64,000 bases of DNA from Nocardioides silvaticus (GCF_003160695.1 NZ_QGDD01000003.1:248001-312000), one strand, 5' to 3'. Shown: positions 46,165 to 55,167, counted from the stretch's first letter. Numbers and translations are program-made. Notes: generated by a model not told the origin, from the letters alone.

Positions 46165-47166
46165 TCAGGCCCCCAGGGTCGCGACGAGCACGGCCTTGAT
46201 GGTGTGCATGCGGTTCTCGGCCTGGTCGAACACGATCGAGTGCCGCGACTCGAAGACCTCGTCGGTCACCTCGAGGGCGTCCATGCCGGTCTCCCGGAAG
46301 ATCTCGCGACCCACGGTCGTGTGCAGGTCGTGGAACGCCGGCAGGCAGTGCAGGAACTTGACGTCCGGGTTGCCGGTGGCCTTCACGACGTCCATGTCGA
46401 CCTGGTAGTCGCGCAGCAGGTGGATGCGCTCGGCCCACTTCTCCTTCGGCTCGCCCATGGAGACCCACACGTCGGTGTAGAGGAAGTCGACGCCGGCGAC
46501 ACCTTCGGCGACGCTCTCGGTGTGCAGGATCCGGGCCCCGGTCGCGTCGGCGAGCTCACGCGCGCTCGCGATGACGCTCGGACGGTTCCACAGCTCCTGG
46601 GGTGCGACGATCCGCACGTCCATTCCCAGCATCGCGCCGCCGACGAGCAGGGAGTTCGCGACGTTGTTCCGCGCGTCGCCGAGGTAGGCGAAGGAGATCT
46701 CCGCGTCCCGCTTCCCGGAGTGCTCGCGCATGGTCATCAGGTCGCACAGCGTCTGGGTGGGGTGCCAGTCGTCGGTCAGCCCGTTCCAGACCGGGACGCC
46801 GGCGTACTCGGCGAGCGTCTCGACCTTGTCGTGGGCGGACCCGCGGTACTCGATCCCGTCGTACATCCGGCCCAGCACCCGGGCGGTGTCCTCGATCGAC
46901 TCCTTGTGGCCCATCTGGGAGCTCGCCGGGTCGAGGAAGGTGACGCGCGCGCCCTGGTCGAAGGCAGCGACCTCGAACGCGCACCGGGTGCGGGTGGAGG
47001 TCTTCTCGAAGATCAGGGCGAGGTTCTTGCCGGTGAGCCGCGGCTGCTCGGAGCCGGCGTACTTCGCACGCTTCAGCTCGGCAGCGAGGTCGAGCAGGAA
47101 GCGCCACTCGTCGGGGGTGTAGTCCAGCTCCTTGAGGAAGCTGCGGTTGCGGAGGTTGAAGGCCAT
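46165..47166 (-). CDS. arcB: Ornithine carbamoyltransferase, catabolic (333 aa)
   Basis: The carbamoyl-phosphate loop [16 protein letters not shown] and catalytic HCLPAFHD are visible, along with the ornithine-binding WVSMGEP region. It runs citrulline + phosphate to ornithine + carbamoyl phosphate here, judged from its position between the deiminase and carbamate kinase genes; an anabolic argF would sit in arginine biosynthesis. One nt separates it from arcA and from arcC. Confidence 0.94.
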   Translation of the reverse strand: MAFNLRNRSFLKELDYTPDEWRFLLDLAAELKRAKYAGSEQPRLTGKNLALIFEKTSTRTRCAFEVAAFDQGARVTFLDPASSQMGHKESIEDTARVLGRMYDGIEYRGSAHDKVETLAEYAGVPVWNGLTDDWHPTQTLCDLMTMREHSGKRDAEISFAYLGDARNNVANSLLVGGAMLGMDVRIVAPQELWNRPSVIASARELADATGARILHTESVAEGVAGVDFLYTDVWVSMGEPKEKWAERIHLLRDYQVDMDVVKATGNPDVKFLHCLPAFHDLHTTVGREIFRETGMDALEVTDEVFESRHSIVFDQAENRMHTIKAVLVATLGA

Positions 47167-47167
47167 C

Positions 47168-48409
47168 TCAGATCCCTTCTCGTTCGATCGGGCAGGTCAT
47201 GCAGCGCGGACCGCCGCGACCACGACCGAGCTCGTTGCCCTCGATGGTGATCACCTCGATGCCGTGCTTGCGGAGGAAGGTGTTGGTGGTGACGTTGCGC
47301 TCGTAGGCCATCACGACGCCCGGGCGGACGGCGAGCACGTTGCAGCCGTCGTCCCACTGCTCGCGCTCGGCGGCCCGGACGTCCTGGGTCGGCGTGAGCA
47401 CGCGGATCCGGTCGAGGCCGAGAGCGGCGGCGATGACGGAGTGCATCTCCTCGGGAGCGTGGGCGGTGATGCGGAGCTCCTGGGGCCCGTCCGAGCCGGG
47501 CTCGATGGTGTACGACGGCAGGTGCCCCAGGCCGGCGTACTGGGTGAACGTCTCCTCGTCGACCATCGTCATGACGGTGTCGAGGTGCATGAACGCCCGC
47601 TTCTGCGGCATCGCGAGCGCGACGATGCGCTCGGCGCTCCCTGCGGCGAACATCCGCCGGGCGAGCATCTCGACCCCCTGCGGGGTGGTCCGCTCGCTCA
47701 TGCCGACCAGCACGGCGCCCCGGCCCAGGACCAGGATGTCGCCACCCTCGGTGGTCGCCTGGCCGTTGGCCGGGCCGTCGGCCCAGCAGCGGAAGTCCTC
47801 ACCCGCGAAGAGCGGGTGCCAACGGTAGATCGCCTCGTAGTGGACGGTCTCGCGCATCCGCGCGCGCTTGCGCATCGCGTTGATCGACACTCCGTCGTAC
47901 GCCCAGGCCGAGGTGTCGCGGGTGAAGAGGTGGTTCGGGAGCGGCGGCAGCAGCAGGTCGTCAGGCGCGAGCGCCTGGACGACGACGGACGACGGCTCGG
48001 ACATCCTCTCCAGGAGCTCGCGCTTGGTCATCCCGCCGATCAGGACCGTCGTCAGCTCGTCGGCCGGCATCGACGTGAACAGGTCGTGGATGCGGGTCGC
48101 CGCGAGCGGACCGTAGACGCGCTCGTCGAGCGACTCGGTGAGGACGTGCTTCCGGGCGGCCGGGATCTCCAGCGTCTCTCGGAGCAGGTCGTCGAGGAGG
48201 TGCACCCGCACGCCTTGGTCGCGAAGAGCCTCGGCGAAGGCGTCGTGCTCCACCTTCGCCTGCTTCACCCACAGCACGTCGTCGAACAGGAAGTCGTCCT
48301 TGTTCGTGGGCGTGAGGCGTTTCAGCTCCAGTCCGGGACGGTGCAGGATCGCTTGACGAAGCACACCCACCTCGGAGTCCACGTGGTAGGTCGGTCCGGT
48401 CTCGTGCAT
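47168..48409 (-). CDS. arcA: Arginine deiminase (413 aa)
   Basis: First enzyme of the pathway: arginine to citrulline and ammonia. Guanidino-modifying motifs seen: [10 protein letters not shown] region, [30 protein letters not shown] with catalytic His, and the nucleophile Cys 403 in [15 protein letters not shown]. The frame runs on to 48490, but ATG 48409 has GAGAGGAA 5 nt ahead and gives normal length. It leads arcA-arcB-arcC, with a DevR-like box 58 nt upstream. Confidence 0.96.
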   Translation of the reverse strand: MHETGPTYHVDSEVGVLRQAILHRPGLELKRLTPTNKDDFLFDDVLWVKQAKVEHDAFAEALRDQGVRVHLLDDLLRETLEIPAARKHVLTESLDERVYGPLAATRIHDLFTSMPADELTTVLIGGMTKRELLERMSEPSSVVVQALAPDDLLLPPLPNHLFTRDTSAWAYDGVSINAMRKRARMRETVHYEAIYRWHPLFAGEDFRCWADGPANGQATTEGGDILVLGRGAVLVGMSERTTPQGVEMLARRMFAAGSAERIVALAMPQKRAFMHLDTVMTMVDEETFTQYAGLGHLPSYTIEPGSDGPQELRITAHAPEEMHSVIAAALGLDRIRVLTPTQDVRAAEREQWDDGCNVLAVRPGVVMAYERNVTTNTFLRKHGIEVITIEGNELGRGRGGPRCMTCPIEREGI

Positions 48410-48467
48410 GGGAGTTCCTCTCGCTGGTTGTCGTCGCCAGCGTCGTCGGAACTCGCCGCGCCCATCA

Positions 48468-48481
48468 GGGCCCAACGTCCC
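48468..48481. promoter_or_regulatory. DevR-like box shared by arcA and the YfcC-type carrier
   Basis: GGGCCCAACGTCCC in the 156-bp divergent gap: 58 nt from the arcA ATG, 84 nt from the carrier ATG. A weaker GGGACCCGTGACCG lies at 48491-48504. Confidence 0.6.
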
Positions 48482-48565
48482 GATCCACACGGGACCCGTG
48501 ACCGGTGCGGTCGCGCGCTTGGAGCCGGATGCTCGGAGGGAGCACTACTCACGAAAGGACGTCCC

Positions 48566-50101
48566 ATGGCTACCATCCATCGGGCTCCGCGCCCGAACAA
48601 GTCCTCGCCAGAGAAGGCCGAGGCCAAACGCTTCCACTTCCCGAGTGCGTTCACGGTCCTGTTCGGGGTGACCGTCGCGGTGTGGCTGTTGGCGTTCATC
48701 GTCCCCACCGGCGCCTACGAGACCGACCCGGCGACCGGCCGCCCCGTCCCGGGCAGCTACGCCGAGACTGAGAACCCGCTGTCCTTCGGCGACCGCCTGA
48801 TGGAGCTGTTCATGGCTCCGGTCAACGGGCTCTACGGGGTCATGAACCCCGACGGCAAGATCGGTCCCTACGAGTCGGGCGAGCTGTACGGCGCCGCCGG
48901 CGTCTTCCTGTTCGTCCTCGCGATCGGTGTCTTCATCACCATGGCGATGCGCACCGGAGCGATCGACAACGGCGTCGCCCGGGTCGCCCAGCGGATGAGC
49001 ACCAAGGGCTCGCTGCTGATCGTCGTGCTGATGGTGCTGTTCTCCGTCGGCGGCACGACCGAGGGCATGGCCGAGGAGACCCTCGGCTTCTACGGGCTCC
49101 TGATCCCGCTGATGCTGGCCCTCGGCTACGACCGGATGGTCGCCGCGGCGACGATCCTCGTCGGCGCCGGCATCGGCGTCCTCGCCTCGACCGTGAACCC
49201 GTTCGCCACCGGGGTGGCATCCGGCGCGGCCGACATCTCGATCGGTGACGGCATCGGCTACCGCCTCCTCATGTACGTCGTGCTCGTCCCGGTCGGCGTG
49301 TGGTGGGTGGTCCGCTACGCCCGCAAGGTGAAGGCGGAGCCTCGCAAGTCGCTCGTCGGAGCGGTCGAAGGTGACGACGAGCTGCGGGTCCAGGGCCTGG
49401 CTGACGTGCCGAGGCTGACCGGCCGCGACAAGTCCGTGCTGGCCATCGTCGGCCTGACCTTCGCGTTCATGATCTACGCGATCGTGCCGTGGGCGCAGGT
49501 CATCGACGGTCCCGACGCGATGAGCTACGGCTGGCAGCTCGACTGGTACTTCCCCGAGCTCGCCGCGCTGTTCCTCGCCATGGCTCTCGTTATCGGGCTG
49601 GTCGGCGGACTCGGTGAGCACCGACTGACCGACACCGTGGTCAAGGGTGCCGGCGACTTCATCGGCGTCGGCCTGATCATCGTCCTGGCCCGCGGGGTCA
49701 CGGTCATCATGAACAACTCCGAGATCACCGGGACCGTCCTCCACGCGATGGAGAACGCAGTCGACGGCACGTCGTCCGCACTGTTCGGCGGATTGATGTT
49801 CCTGATCAACGTGCCGCTGGCCTTCCTCGTGCCGTCCACCTCCGGCCACGCCGCGTTGGCGATGCCGATCCTCGCGCCGCTCGCCGACTTCGCCGGCGTC
49901 CAGCGCTCGATCGTCGTCACCGCGTTCCAGTCGGCGTCCGGTGTCGTCAACCTGATCACCCCGACCTCGGCGGTGGTGATGGGGGGACTCGCCCTGGCGA
50001 AGGTCCGCTACGACCAGTACCTGCGGTTCGTGCTTCCGCTGGTCGGGATCCTGCTGGTGCTCGGAACCGCGTTCGTAGCGGTGGGAGCCGCCATCTCATG
50101 A
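48566..50101 (+). CDS. YfcC-family basic amino acid antiporter (511 aa)
   Basis: A 12-TM carrier of the YfcC/DcuC superfamily (PSAFTVLFGVTVAVWLLAFIVPTGAYETDP, VLFSVGGTTEGMAEETLGFYGLLIPLMLALGYD, PSTSGHAALAMPILAPLADFAGVQRS). Its divergence from arcA with a shared regulatory gap suggests arginine uptake coupled to ornithine export, as ArcD does in other bacteria. That substrate is inferred from context only. It heads a plus-strand string of five genes to 52724; its stop overlaps the next ATG by 4 nt. Confidence 0.85.
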   Translation: MATIHRAPRPNKSSPEKAEAKRFHFPSAFTVLFGVTVAVWLLAFIVPTGAYETDPATGRPVPGSYAETENPLSFGDRLMELFMAPVNGLYGVMNPDGKIGPYESGELYGAAGVFLFVLAIGVFITMAMRTGAIDNGVARVAQRMSTKGSLLIVVLMVLFSVGGTTEGMAEETLGFYGLLIPLMLALGYDRMVAAATILVGAGIGVLASTVNPFATGVASGAADISIGDGIGYRLLMYVVLVPVGVWWVVRYARKVKAEPRKSLVGAVEGDDELRVQGLADVPRLTGRDKSVLAIVGLTFAFMIYAIVPWAQVIDGPDAMSYGWQLDWYFPELAALFLAMALVIGLVGGLGEHRLTDTVVKGAGDFIGVGLIIVLARGVTVIMNNSEITGTVLHAMENAVDGTSSALFGGLMFLINVPLAFLVPSTSGHAALAMPILAPLADFAGVQRSIVVTAFQSASGVVNLITPTSAVVMGGLALAKVRYDQYLRFVLPLVGILLVLGTAFVAVGAAIS

Positions 50102-50799
50102 GGGGAGGGGGAACGACCCGGGGCGCCTCGACACCGATCGAGGCGTCTCGGGTCGTCTTCCGTTCCTGGACCTGGAGGGTCAGCGCCGCGGAGTCCGTCG
50201 GCTTCCTCGCTCCTGCGATCGCGGGAGTCCTGAGCCTCGGGCTGGCGGCCCCCGCCGGAGTGGCGACGGTCCTGCTCGCGGGTGCTCTCGAGGGCGCAGT
50301 CCTCGGCCTGGCGCAGGCGTCCGTGCTCCGAGGGGTCCTACCCGGCCTCCACGGTGGACGCTGGACGGCTCTGACCGCCGGGGCGGCAGTCGCCGCCTAT
50401 GCTCTCGGCTTCTTGATGTCGCAGCTCGGCGCGAGCGGCTCGCCGCTCGGGTTCGTCGGTGCTGCCGCGGCCGGCCTGCTCCTCCTGGGGACGATCGGCG
50501 GGGCCCAATGGCTCGAGCTGCGGCACCACGTGCCGCAGGCGGTCCGATGGATCGGCTGGACCGCCGTTGCCTGGCTGGCCGCACTGGGGACGTTCCTCGC
50601 GATCGCGACGCCGCTCTGGCACCCCGGTCAGTCCGTGATCAACGCGGTAGCGGTCGGAGTGGCTGCCGGCATCGCGATGGCGGTCGTCCAAGCCGCAGGC
50701 ACCGGGCTGGGAATCGTCCGGCTGGTGTCCCCGGTCACCGCGGCCGAGGACGTTGGACCCTGCCCCGCCGGGTCCGTTCGTCCGACGATGAAGTCGTGA
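50098..50799 (+). CDS. Hypothetical integral membrane protein (233 aa)
   Basis: About six hydrophobic helices from residue 33 on (GFLAPAIAGVLSLGLA, VATVLLAGALEGAVLGLAQ, TALTAGAAVAAYALGFLM and others). No family recognised. It overlaps the carrier gene (ATGA) and the split-barrel gene (GTGA), so it is translated as part of this operon. A role alongside the carrier or in membrane redox is possible but not shown. Confidence 0.7.
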   Translation: MRGGGTTRGASTPIEASRVVFRSWTWRVSAAESVGFLAPAIAGVLSLGLAAPAGVATVLLAGALEGAVLGLAQASVLRGVLPGLHGGRWTALTAGAAVAAYALGFLMSQLGASGSPLGFVGAAAAGLLLLGTIGGAQWLELRHHVPQAVRWIGWTAVAWLAALGTFLAIATPLWHPGQSVINAVAVGVAAGIAMAVVQAAGTGLGIVRLVSPVTAAEDVGPCPAGSVRPTMKS

Positions 50800-51254
50800 C
50801 CACTACCCACGAGATCCCCTACGAGGACTGCGAGGCCCTGCTCCGTGCCGGCGTGTTCGGACGGATCGTCCTCAACCGGCCGACGGGCCCGGAGATCCTG
50901 CCGGTGAACTACACCGTGGCCGGCGACGCCGTGCTCGTGCGCACGGCGCCCGGCACCCTCCTCGACCGGCACGCGCACGGCGCTGCCCTGGTGTTCGAGG
51001 TGGACCACGCCAACTACGAGCGGTGGCATGGTTGGTCGGTCGTCGCGCGCGGCGTCGGCCAGCGGGTCAGCCGCGACCAGCTCACCTCCGTAGAGCGGAG
51101 CGCCCCCAAACCACCTCCCTGGGTGAAGCGGGAGGACGAGGTCTGGATCCGACTGCCGTGGGTGACCCTGACCGGCCGACGACTCGGACGCGGTTGGAAC
51201 CCCCTCGCGGAGCTGCCCGTCCGTCGGTACGGATTCGAGTACGACCGAAGCTGA
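50796..51254 (+). CDS. Pyridoxamine 5'-phosphate oxidase-like split-barrel protein (152 aa)
   Basis: Related to the 36572 gene: the run ALLRAGVFGRIVLNRPTGPEILPVNYTVAGDAVLVRTAPG follows the same strand pattern, but it is slightly longer at its C-terminus (WNPLAELPVRRYGFEYDRS). It probably binds FMN or F420. The GTG at 50796 overlaps the preceding stop by 4 nt. It sits between two membrane proteins, so it may act at the membrane; function unknown. Confidence 0.78.
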   Translation: MTTTHEIPYEDCEALLRAGVFGRIVLNRPTGPEILPVNYTVAGDAVLVRTAPGTLLDRHAHGAALVFEVDHANYERWHGWSVVARGVGQRVSRDQLTSVERSAPKPPPWVKREDEVWIRLPWVTLTGRRLGRGWNPLAELPVRRYGFEYDRS

Positions 51255-51262
51255 GATCGAGA

Positions 51263-51796
51263 ATGAACATCGACTGGTTCCTGCCTGTGACCTGGTTGTC
51301 GCTCGGCGTCGTGGTCGTCGGCTCCGGTCTCCGCGCCCACCACAGCCTCACGGGGTACCGGACGGGTGTGTATGCCACCAGCGCCCTCTGGGTCCTCGGT
51401 GGCGCCGCCGGAAATCTCTGGCTGCTGGCCCGCGGCGGCGACTACTCCGGCTTCGCCGACGGAGCGTCGAGCGACTTCGTGCGCGAGACCTGGGAGACGC
51501 TGGTCGTCCCGCACCACACGTTCTTCATCGGGCTGCTCATCGTCGGCGAGACGCTCGCCGGCCTCCTCGTCCTGGTGCCCGGTCGCGTCCGCCAGGCGGC
51601 ACTCCTGAGCCTGATCGGGTTCAACGTGCTCCTGCTGTCGTTCGGTTGGGCGTACCTGGTGTGGACCGTGCCCCTCGTCCTCGCCCTGGCGCTGCTGTGG
51701 CACGCAGGACGGCCGGCGGGCGCTGCCCGGGTCGTTGGTCCCGGCCACTCGGGCCGCGCGACCGTGGGCGGCAGCGAGCTGTGCGACGAGGCTTGA
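51263..51796 (+). CDS. Hypothetical membrane protein (177 aa)
   Basis: Five hydrophobic stretches can be seen, e.g. residues ~5-22 (WFLPVTWLSLGVVVVGSG), ~38-55, ~85-105, ~112-128 and ~130-146. A charged C-terminal tail follows. No recognised family. The ATG at 51263 sits 8 nt after the split-barrel stop and carries GAGA before it, so it is in the same operon. Confidence 0.65.
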   Translation: MNIDWFLPVTWLSLGVVVVGSGLRAHHSLTGYRTGVYATSALWVLGGAAGNLWLLARGGDYSGFADGASSDFVRETWETLVVPHHTFFIGLLIVGETLAGLLVLVPGRVRQAALLSLIGFNVLLLSFGWAYLVWTVPLVLALALLWHAGRPAGAARVVGPGHSGRATVGGSELCDEA

Positions 51797-51851
51797 ACCA
51801 CCGGGACCGCTCGCGGGCGGTCCGCCACCATCCCGCAGGAGGGGAACCGGA

Positions 51852-52724
51852 ATGAACCAGCCCGCAGACGCCACCGTCGTGGCAGTCGGATACCACGGCT
51901 GCGACGCGGCCGCCGAGTTCGCCGTGGCGGAGGCCGCGCGGACCAACAGCCCGGTGCACCTGGTCCAGGTCACCAGCCTGCCCGACACTGCCGAGTACGC
52001 CGGCATCTACTCGACAACGGTGCTCGACGTGGACGCCCCGCTCGAGCAGGCGCTCGCCCACACCCGCAAGCTCGGCGACGAGCTCGGCGTGCCCGTGACC
52101 GGAGAGCGCGTCGAGGACACCTCCCACGTCCGCGCGCTCGTGCGGCACGCGGACCGTGGCCGGATGATCGTCCTGCAGCACCGCAGGATCAGCACCCTGA
52201 ACCGGATCGTGACCGGGTCGACCACCAACGGCGTCGCGGCCCGCGCTGCCGTCCCGGTGGTCTCCGTGCCCGAGGACTGGTCAGCTTCATCGCCCCCCGG
52301 AACGGTCGTGACCGTCGCTGTCCAGGATCCCGGCGAGGCGGCTGCGCTGCTCCGCGCGGGCTTCGAGCAGGCGAGGAGCCGGCAGACCGCCCTGGTCGTG
52401 CTGCACGCCTGGTGGCTCGCCAGCGGCTACGACATGACCGTCGTCGACGCGACCATGCGTCGTGAGTGGGCCGATCGCGCGCAGGCATCCCTGGCGCCCG
52501 CCCTCGACGAGCTGCGGGACGAGTACCCCGACGTCGACGTCACGGTCGAGGTCCGGCACGCTCCGCCGATCGAGGCGCTGCTCGACTCGGCGAGCGGCTC
52601 AGCCCTCCTGGTCATCGGGCGACGCCACCACCTGCTGCCGCTGGGATCGCACCTCGGGCCGCACGCGCGCGCTGTGCTCAACCACAGCGCCTGCCCGGTC
52701 CTCGTGGTTCCGCCGGCCTCCTGA
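51852..52724 (+). CDS. Universal stress protein, degenerate ATP loops (290 aa)
   Basis: Two UspA-like domains (~1-145, ~150-288), but the usual G-x2-G-x9-G(S/T) nucleotide loop is broken: domain 1 reads LQHRRISTLNRIVTGSTTNGV, domain 2 IGRRHHLLPLGSHLGPHARAVL. It may not bind ATP, or may bind a different ligand. Last gene of the string led by the YfcC-type carrier; AGGAGGGG precedes its ATG. Family membership is clear, activity is uncertain. Confidence 0.85.
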   Translation: MNQPADATVVAVGYHGCDAAAEFAVAEAARTNSPVHLVQVTSLPDTAEYAGIYSTTVLDVDAPLEQALAHTRKLGDELGVPVTGERVEDTSHVRALVRHADRGRMIVLQHRRISTLNRIVTGSTTNGVAARAAVPVVSVPEDWSASSPPGTVVTVAVQDPGEAAALLRAGFEQARSRQTALVVLHAWWLASGYDMTVVDATMRREWADRAQASLAPALDELRDEYPDVDVTVEVRHAPPIEALLDSASGSALLVIGRRHHLLPLGSHLGPHARAVLNHSACPVLVVPPAS

Positions 52725-52740
52725 GCCGGCGCGGGGGCCG

Positions 52741-53064
52741 CTAGCTCTGCGCCGGGTTCTCGACGAAGCCGGACGGCGTGGCCGACCCCGAGTACGCCGT
52801 ACCGTCGCCGCTGTCGTCCGAGCCGCTGCTCACCTTGTCGCTCGCCTTGTGCGCAGCGGCGGTCGCCGTCTCGGCGATCTTGTGCCCGACCTCGGGGCCC
52901 TTCTCGGCCGCCAGGTCCTGGGCGTGCGACACGGTCTCCCGCACCTTGGGGTTGTTCCAGACACCCTGGGCGCCTGACTTGATCTGGTCGTAGCGCTGAC
53001 GACCGGCACGCGCACCGAGCACGTAGCCGAGGCCGGCGCCGGCCAGGAATGAAATCTTCGACAT
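52741..53064 (-). CDS. YtxH-like small protein with N-terminal membrane segment (107 aa)
   Basis: Starts MSKISFLAGAGLGYVLGARAGRQRYDQIKSGAQGVWNNP, the pattern of YtxH-like proteins common in actinobacteria: a Gly-rich helix then an Arg-rich, coiled segment with Ala/Lys-rich tail (ETATAAAHKASDKVSSGSD). It is convergent with the Usp gene above. The frame upstream to 53556 is not coding. Stress-linked, no known activity. Confidence 0.75.
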   Translation of the reverse strand: MSKISFLAGAGLGYVLGARAGRQRYDQIKSGAQGVWNNPKVRETVSHAQDLAAEKGPEVGHKIAETATAAAHKASDKVSSGSDDSGDGTAYSGSATPSGFVENPAQS

Positions 53065-53187
53065 GTGAGCCTCCTTGCAGGGTCCGGTGCCCGGACGACG
53101 CCCGGTCAAACAGGCCGGACGGCGAGAACTGCGAGGTATGGCGGGACAGGTCGCGGGAACTGACTCCCCGACTCTGGGAGGTGTCCG

Positions 53188-53274
53188 ATGAAATTCATCC
53201 TGTTCGTGATCATCGCGCTCGTCGTGCTCTTCTTCCTCGTGAAGTTCCTGCTGCCGGCGATGCGCAACCGCTGA
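53188..53274 (+). CDS. Very short membrane peptide (28 aa)
   Basis: MKFILFVIIALVVLFFLVKF then LLPAMRNR: one hydrophobic helix with a positively charged C-terminus (inside) after a basic Lys2 start. GGGAGG lies 6 nt before the ATG. It is too short for usual ORF calling. It is a plausible single-span stress peptide; a hairpin at 53283-53303 follows directly. Confidence 0.55.
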   Translation: MKFILFVIIALVVLFFLVKFLLPAMRNR

Positions 53275-53282
53275 CCGACCCG

Positions 53283-53303
53283 TTGCCGCAACGGTCGCGG
53301 CAA
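53283..53303 (+). terminator. Hairpin after the short membrane peptide
   Basis: Arms TTGCCGC and GCGGCAA around a 7-nt loop, starting 8 nt past the stop of the 28-aa gene. Confidence 0.45.
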
Positions 53304-53385
53304 GGACCGGGCTTGAGCAGCCAGTTGGGACGCGTTCCCGACCGCCGAGAGCGCGCCAGCCGGACCTCGGCACGCCCGGCACGAG

Positions 53386-53751
53386 GTGGTCGTGCGGCGT
53401 GCCGGCATCGTCCTCCTGGTCGCGATCGTGGTCGCCGGCTGCCTCGGGCTGCTCGGCCCCGCTTCGCGGACCGCGTCCGAAACCGCCTCGGCGGGTGAGA
53501 TCACGCTGGGGTACGACGCTGACGCGACCCGGCGTGGACAGCGAGATCGTGCTCACGATCGATCCCGACCGCGCCGCGCCGACGGCGCGGTCCTCCTGAA
53601 GTTCGCCCGCGGGCGACGGTCCGCTCGGCGTCCGCCTCTCGGGCCGGACGCCGACGATGCAGCCGCCAGGACGAACGCGGTGACGCTGCGCTGGATCGTC
53701 GACGGGGCGCCCGCGGTCGACCTGTCCGTCACCGCGTGGGTGATGCCCTGA
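53386..53751 (+). pseudogene. Decayed secreted or lipoprotein-like ORF
   Basis: The start VVRRAGIVLLVAIVVAGCLGLLGPAS is a good signal/lipoprotein-like N-terminus with GC-rich third positions. Around 53530-53545 the codon signal leaves this frame for the next (a GVDSEIVLTIDPDRAAPTARSS frame with high GC third positions), then shifts again. The continuing ORF to 53751 is Arg-rich. This suggests one or two frameshifts, from real decay or sequence error. The family is not identified. Confidence 0.35.
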
Positions 53752-54158
53752 TAATTGCCGTCGTCTACGCGATCCTCGTGTTCTTCCTTCTGATGGGCGT
53801 GCTGCGGGTCTTGGGGAAGCGTGAGCTCTCCGAGATGTCCGCCTTCGACCTTGTCATACTGTTCGTCATCGGCGACCTGATCGCCGAAGCGGTGGTCGCG
53901 GAGGACACCTCGTTCAGCGGAGCGTTCACGGCGGTCGCGACCTTCGCGCTGCTCACGATCGCGATTTCCTGGCTCTCCTTCCGGTTCCCACGGCTCGAGC
54001 CCGAAGGGATCATTCTCGTTGTTCACGCGGTCGAGCGACGAGGATTGAGTCGGAGCAGCTCCGGGCCGGGTCAATCGGCGCGCGAGGCCACCGTGAGCAT
54101 GACCACCGCGTCGGTGCGCGCCTCAAGGTCGTGCCGGCGCGGAGGGATGTGCAGGTAG
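53736..54158 (+). pseudogene. Truncated DUF421 (YetF-like) membrane protein
   Basis: The N-terminal part (VVYAILVFFLLMGVLRVLGKRELSEMSAFDLVILFVIGDLIAEAVV, TFALLTIAISWLSFRFPRLEP) is the membrane domain of the YetF/DUF421 family. The cytosolic half of the family should follow, but homology stops near 54000 and the ORF ends in unrelated sequence at 54158, partly overlapping the cupin gene on the other strand. The start is GTG 53736. I read it as a gene cut at its 3' end. Confidence 0.55.
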
Positions 54159-54406
54159 TGGCCCGCTGCGCCCTCCCAGGTCTCCTCACCCGCATGCAGG
54201 CGGACGTCGCCCCGGAGGACCTGGAGGGTGGCCTCGCCCGGGGAGTCGTGCTCGCCGAGTGAGCGGCCGCCGACGATCGCGATGACGGTCTGGCGCAGGT
54301 CGTGCTCGTGGCCGCCGTACACGGTCGTGGCGGAACGGCCGCTGCTCGACGCACGGGCCGTCTCCAGCAGCTCGTCAGCCAGCGTGGTCAGTGATCGGTT
54401 CTCCAT
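54071..54406 (-). CDS. Cupin-domain protein (111 aa)
   Basis: A single cupin barrel: SLGEHDSPGEATLQVLRGDVRLHAGEETWEGAAGHYLHIPPRRHDLEA contains the typical GxxLxG and HxxPxxxH-like strands. It could bind a metal and a small molecule, but the activity is unknown. ATG 54406 was chosen, with AGAGGA 6 nt upstream. It starts 32 nt after the narI stop on the same strand and is probably the last gene of the nar operon; its 3' end meets the truncated DUF421 ORF. Confidence 0.78.
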   Translation of the reverse strand: MENRSLTTLADELLETARASSSGRSATTVYGGHEHDLRQTVIAIVGGRSLGEHDSPGEATLQVLRGDVRLHAGEETWEGAAGHYLHIPPRRHDLEARTDAVVMLTVASRAD

Positions 54407-54438
54407 CGGAGGTCCTCTTCCTATCTGGGTCGGCCGTC

Positions 54439-55167
54439 TCAGCCGACGCGCTCCCACCCGCGGCGCGGGCGGTGGCTGCCGAGCTGCCGGTCGTCGCGGC
54501 TGCGGTAGACGATGTAGGGCCGAGTGAGGTAGCCGAGCGGGGCGCTGAACACGTGCACGAGGCGGGTGAACGGCCAGAGCGCGAAGAGACCGAACGCCAC
54601 CAGCGCGTGGAGCTGGAACCCGATCGGGGCGTCGGCCATCAGTGCCGCATCGGGCTGGAACGCGAGGAAGGACCGGTACCAGACCGAGACGCCCTCACGG
54701 TAGTTGTACTCGCCGCCGATGGTGAGGATCGAACCGGCGATAGTGTTCCACATCCCCAGCAAGATCGCCGCCGCCAGGAAGGCATACATCACCTTGTCCA
54801 TCGCGGTCGTCGCTGAGAAGACGGGCCCGACCGTGCGCCGCCGGTAGACGAGGATGACCAGGCCGACCGTCGCCATCACGCCGGCGACGAGACCGCCGCC
54901 GACGGCGAGGTAGTGGTAGAGGTGGTCGTCGATGCCGATGGCGTCGGTCCACGACCGAGGGACCAACAGGCCGATCACGTGGCCCCCGACGACGCCGAGC
55001 ATGCCGAAATGGAACAGCGGGCTGCCCCACCGCAGCAGCCGGTCCTCGTAGAGCTGGGACGATCGCGTCGTCCACCCGAACTTGTCGTACCGATAGCGCC
55101 AGAAGTGCCCGACCACGAACAGCGCCAGGCATACATAGGGGACGATCACCCACAGCAGCGTGTCCAT
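54439..55167 (-). CDS. narI: Nitrate reductase gamma subunit (242 aa)
   Basis: Diheme cytochrome b membrane subunit that passes electrons from menaquinol to NarGH. Five TM helices; the four heme His ligands are visible at H53, H63, H187 and H205, near-identical spacing to E. coli NarI. The ATG at 55167 lies on the narJ stop (1-nt overlap). Last structural nar gene before a cupin gene. Confidence 0.94.
   Translation of the reverse strand: MDTLLWVIVPYVCLALFVVGHFWRYRYDKFGWTTRSSQLYEDRLLRWGSPLFHFGMLGVVGGHVIGLLVPRSWTDAIGIDDHLYHYLAVGGGLVAGVMATVGLVILVYRRRTVGPVFSATTAMDKVMYAFLAAAILLGMWNTIAGSILTIGGEYNYREGVSVWYRSFLAFQPDAALMADAPIGFQLHALVAFGLFALWPFTRLVHVFSAPLGYLTRPYIVYRSRDDRQLGSHRPRRGWERVG

Noticed and set aside
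53327-53339. GGGACGCGTTCCC, a possible further DevR-like box
   Set aside because: The inner spacing is one base short of the 14-bp pattern and no intact gene lies at a typical distance downstream.
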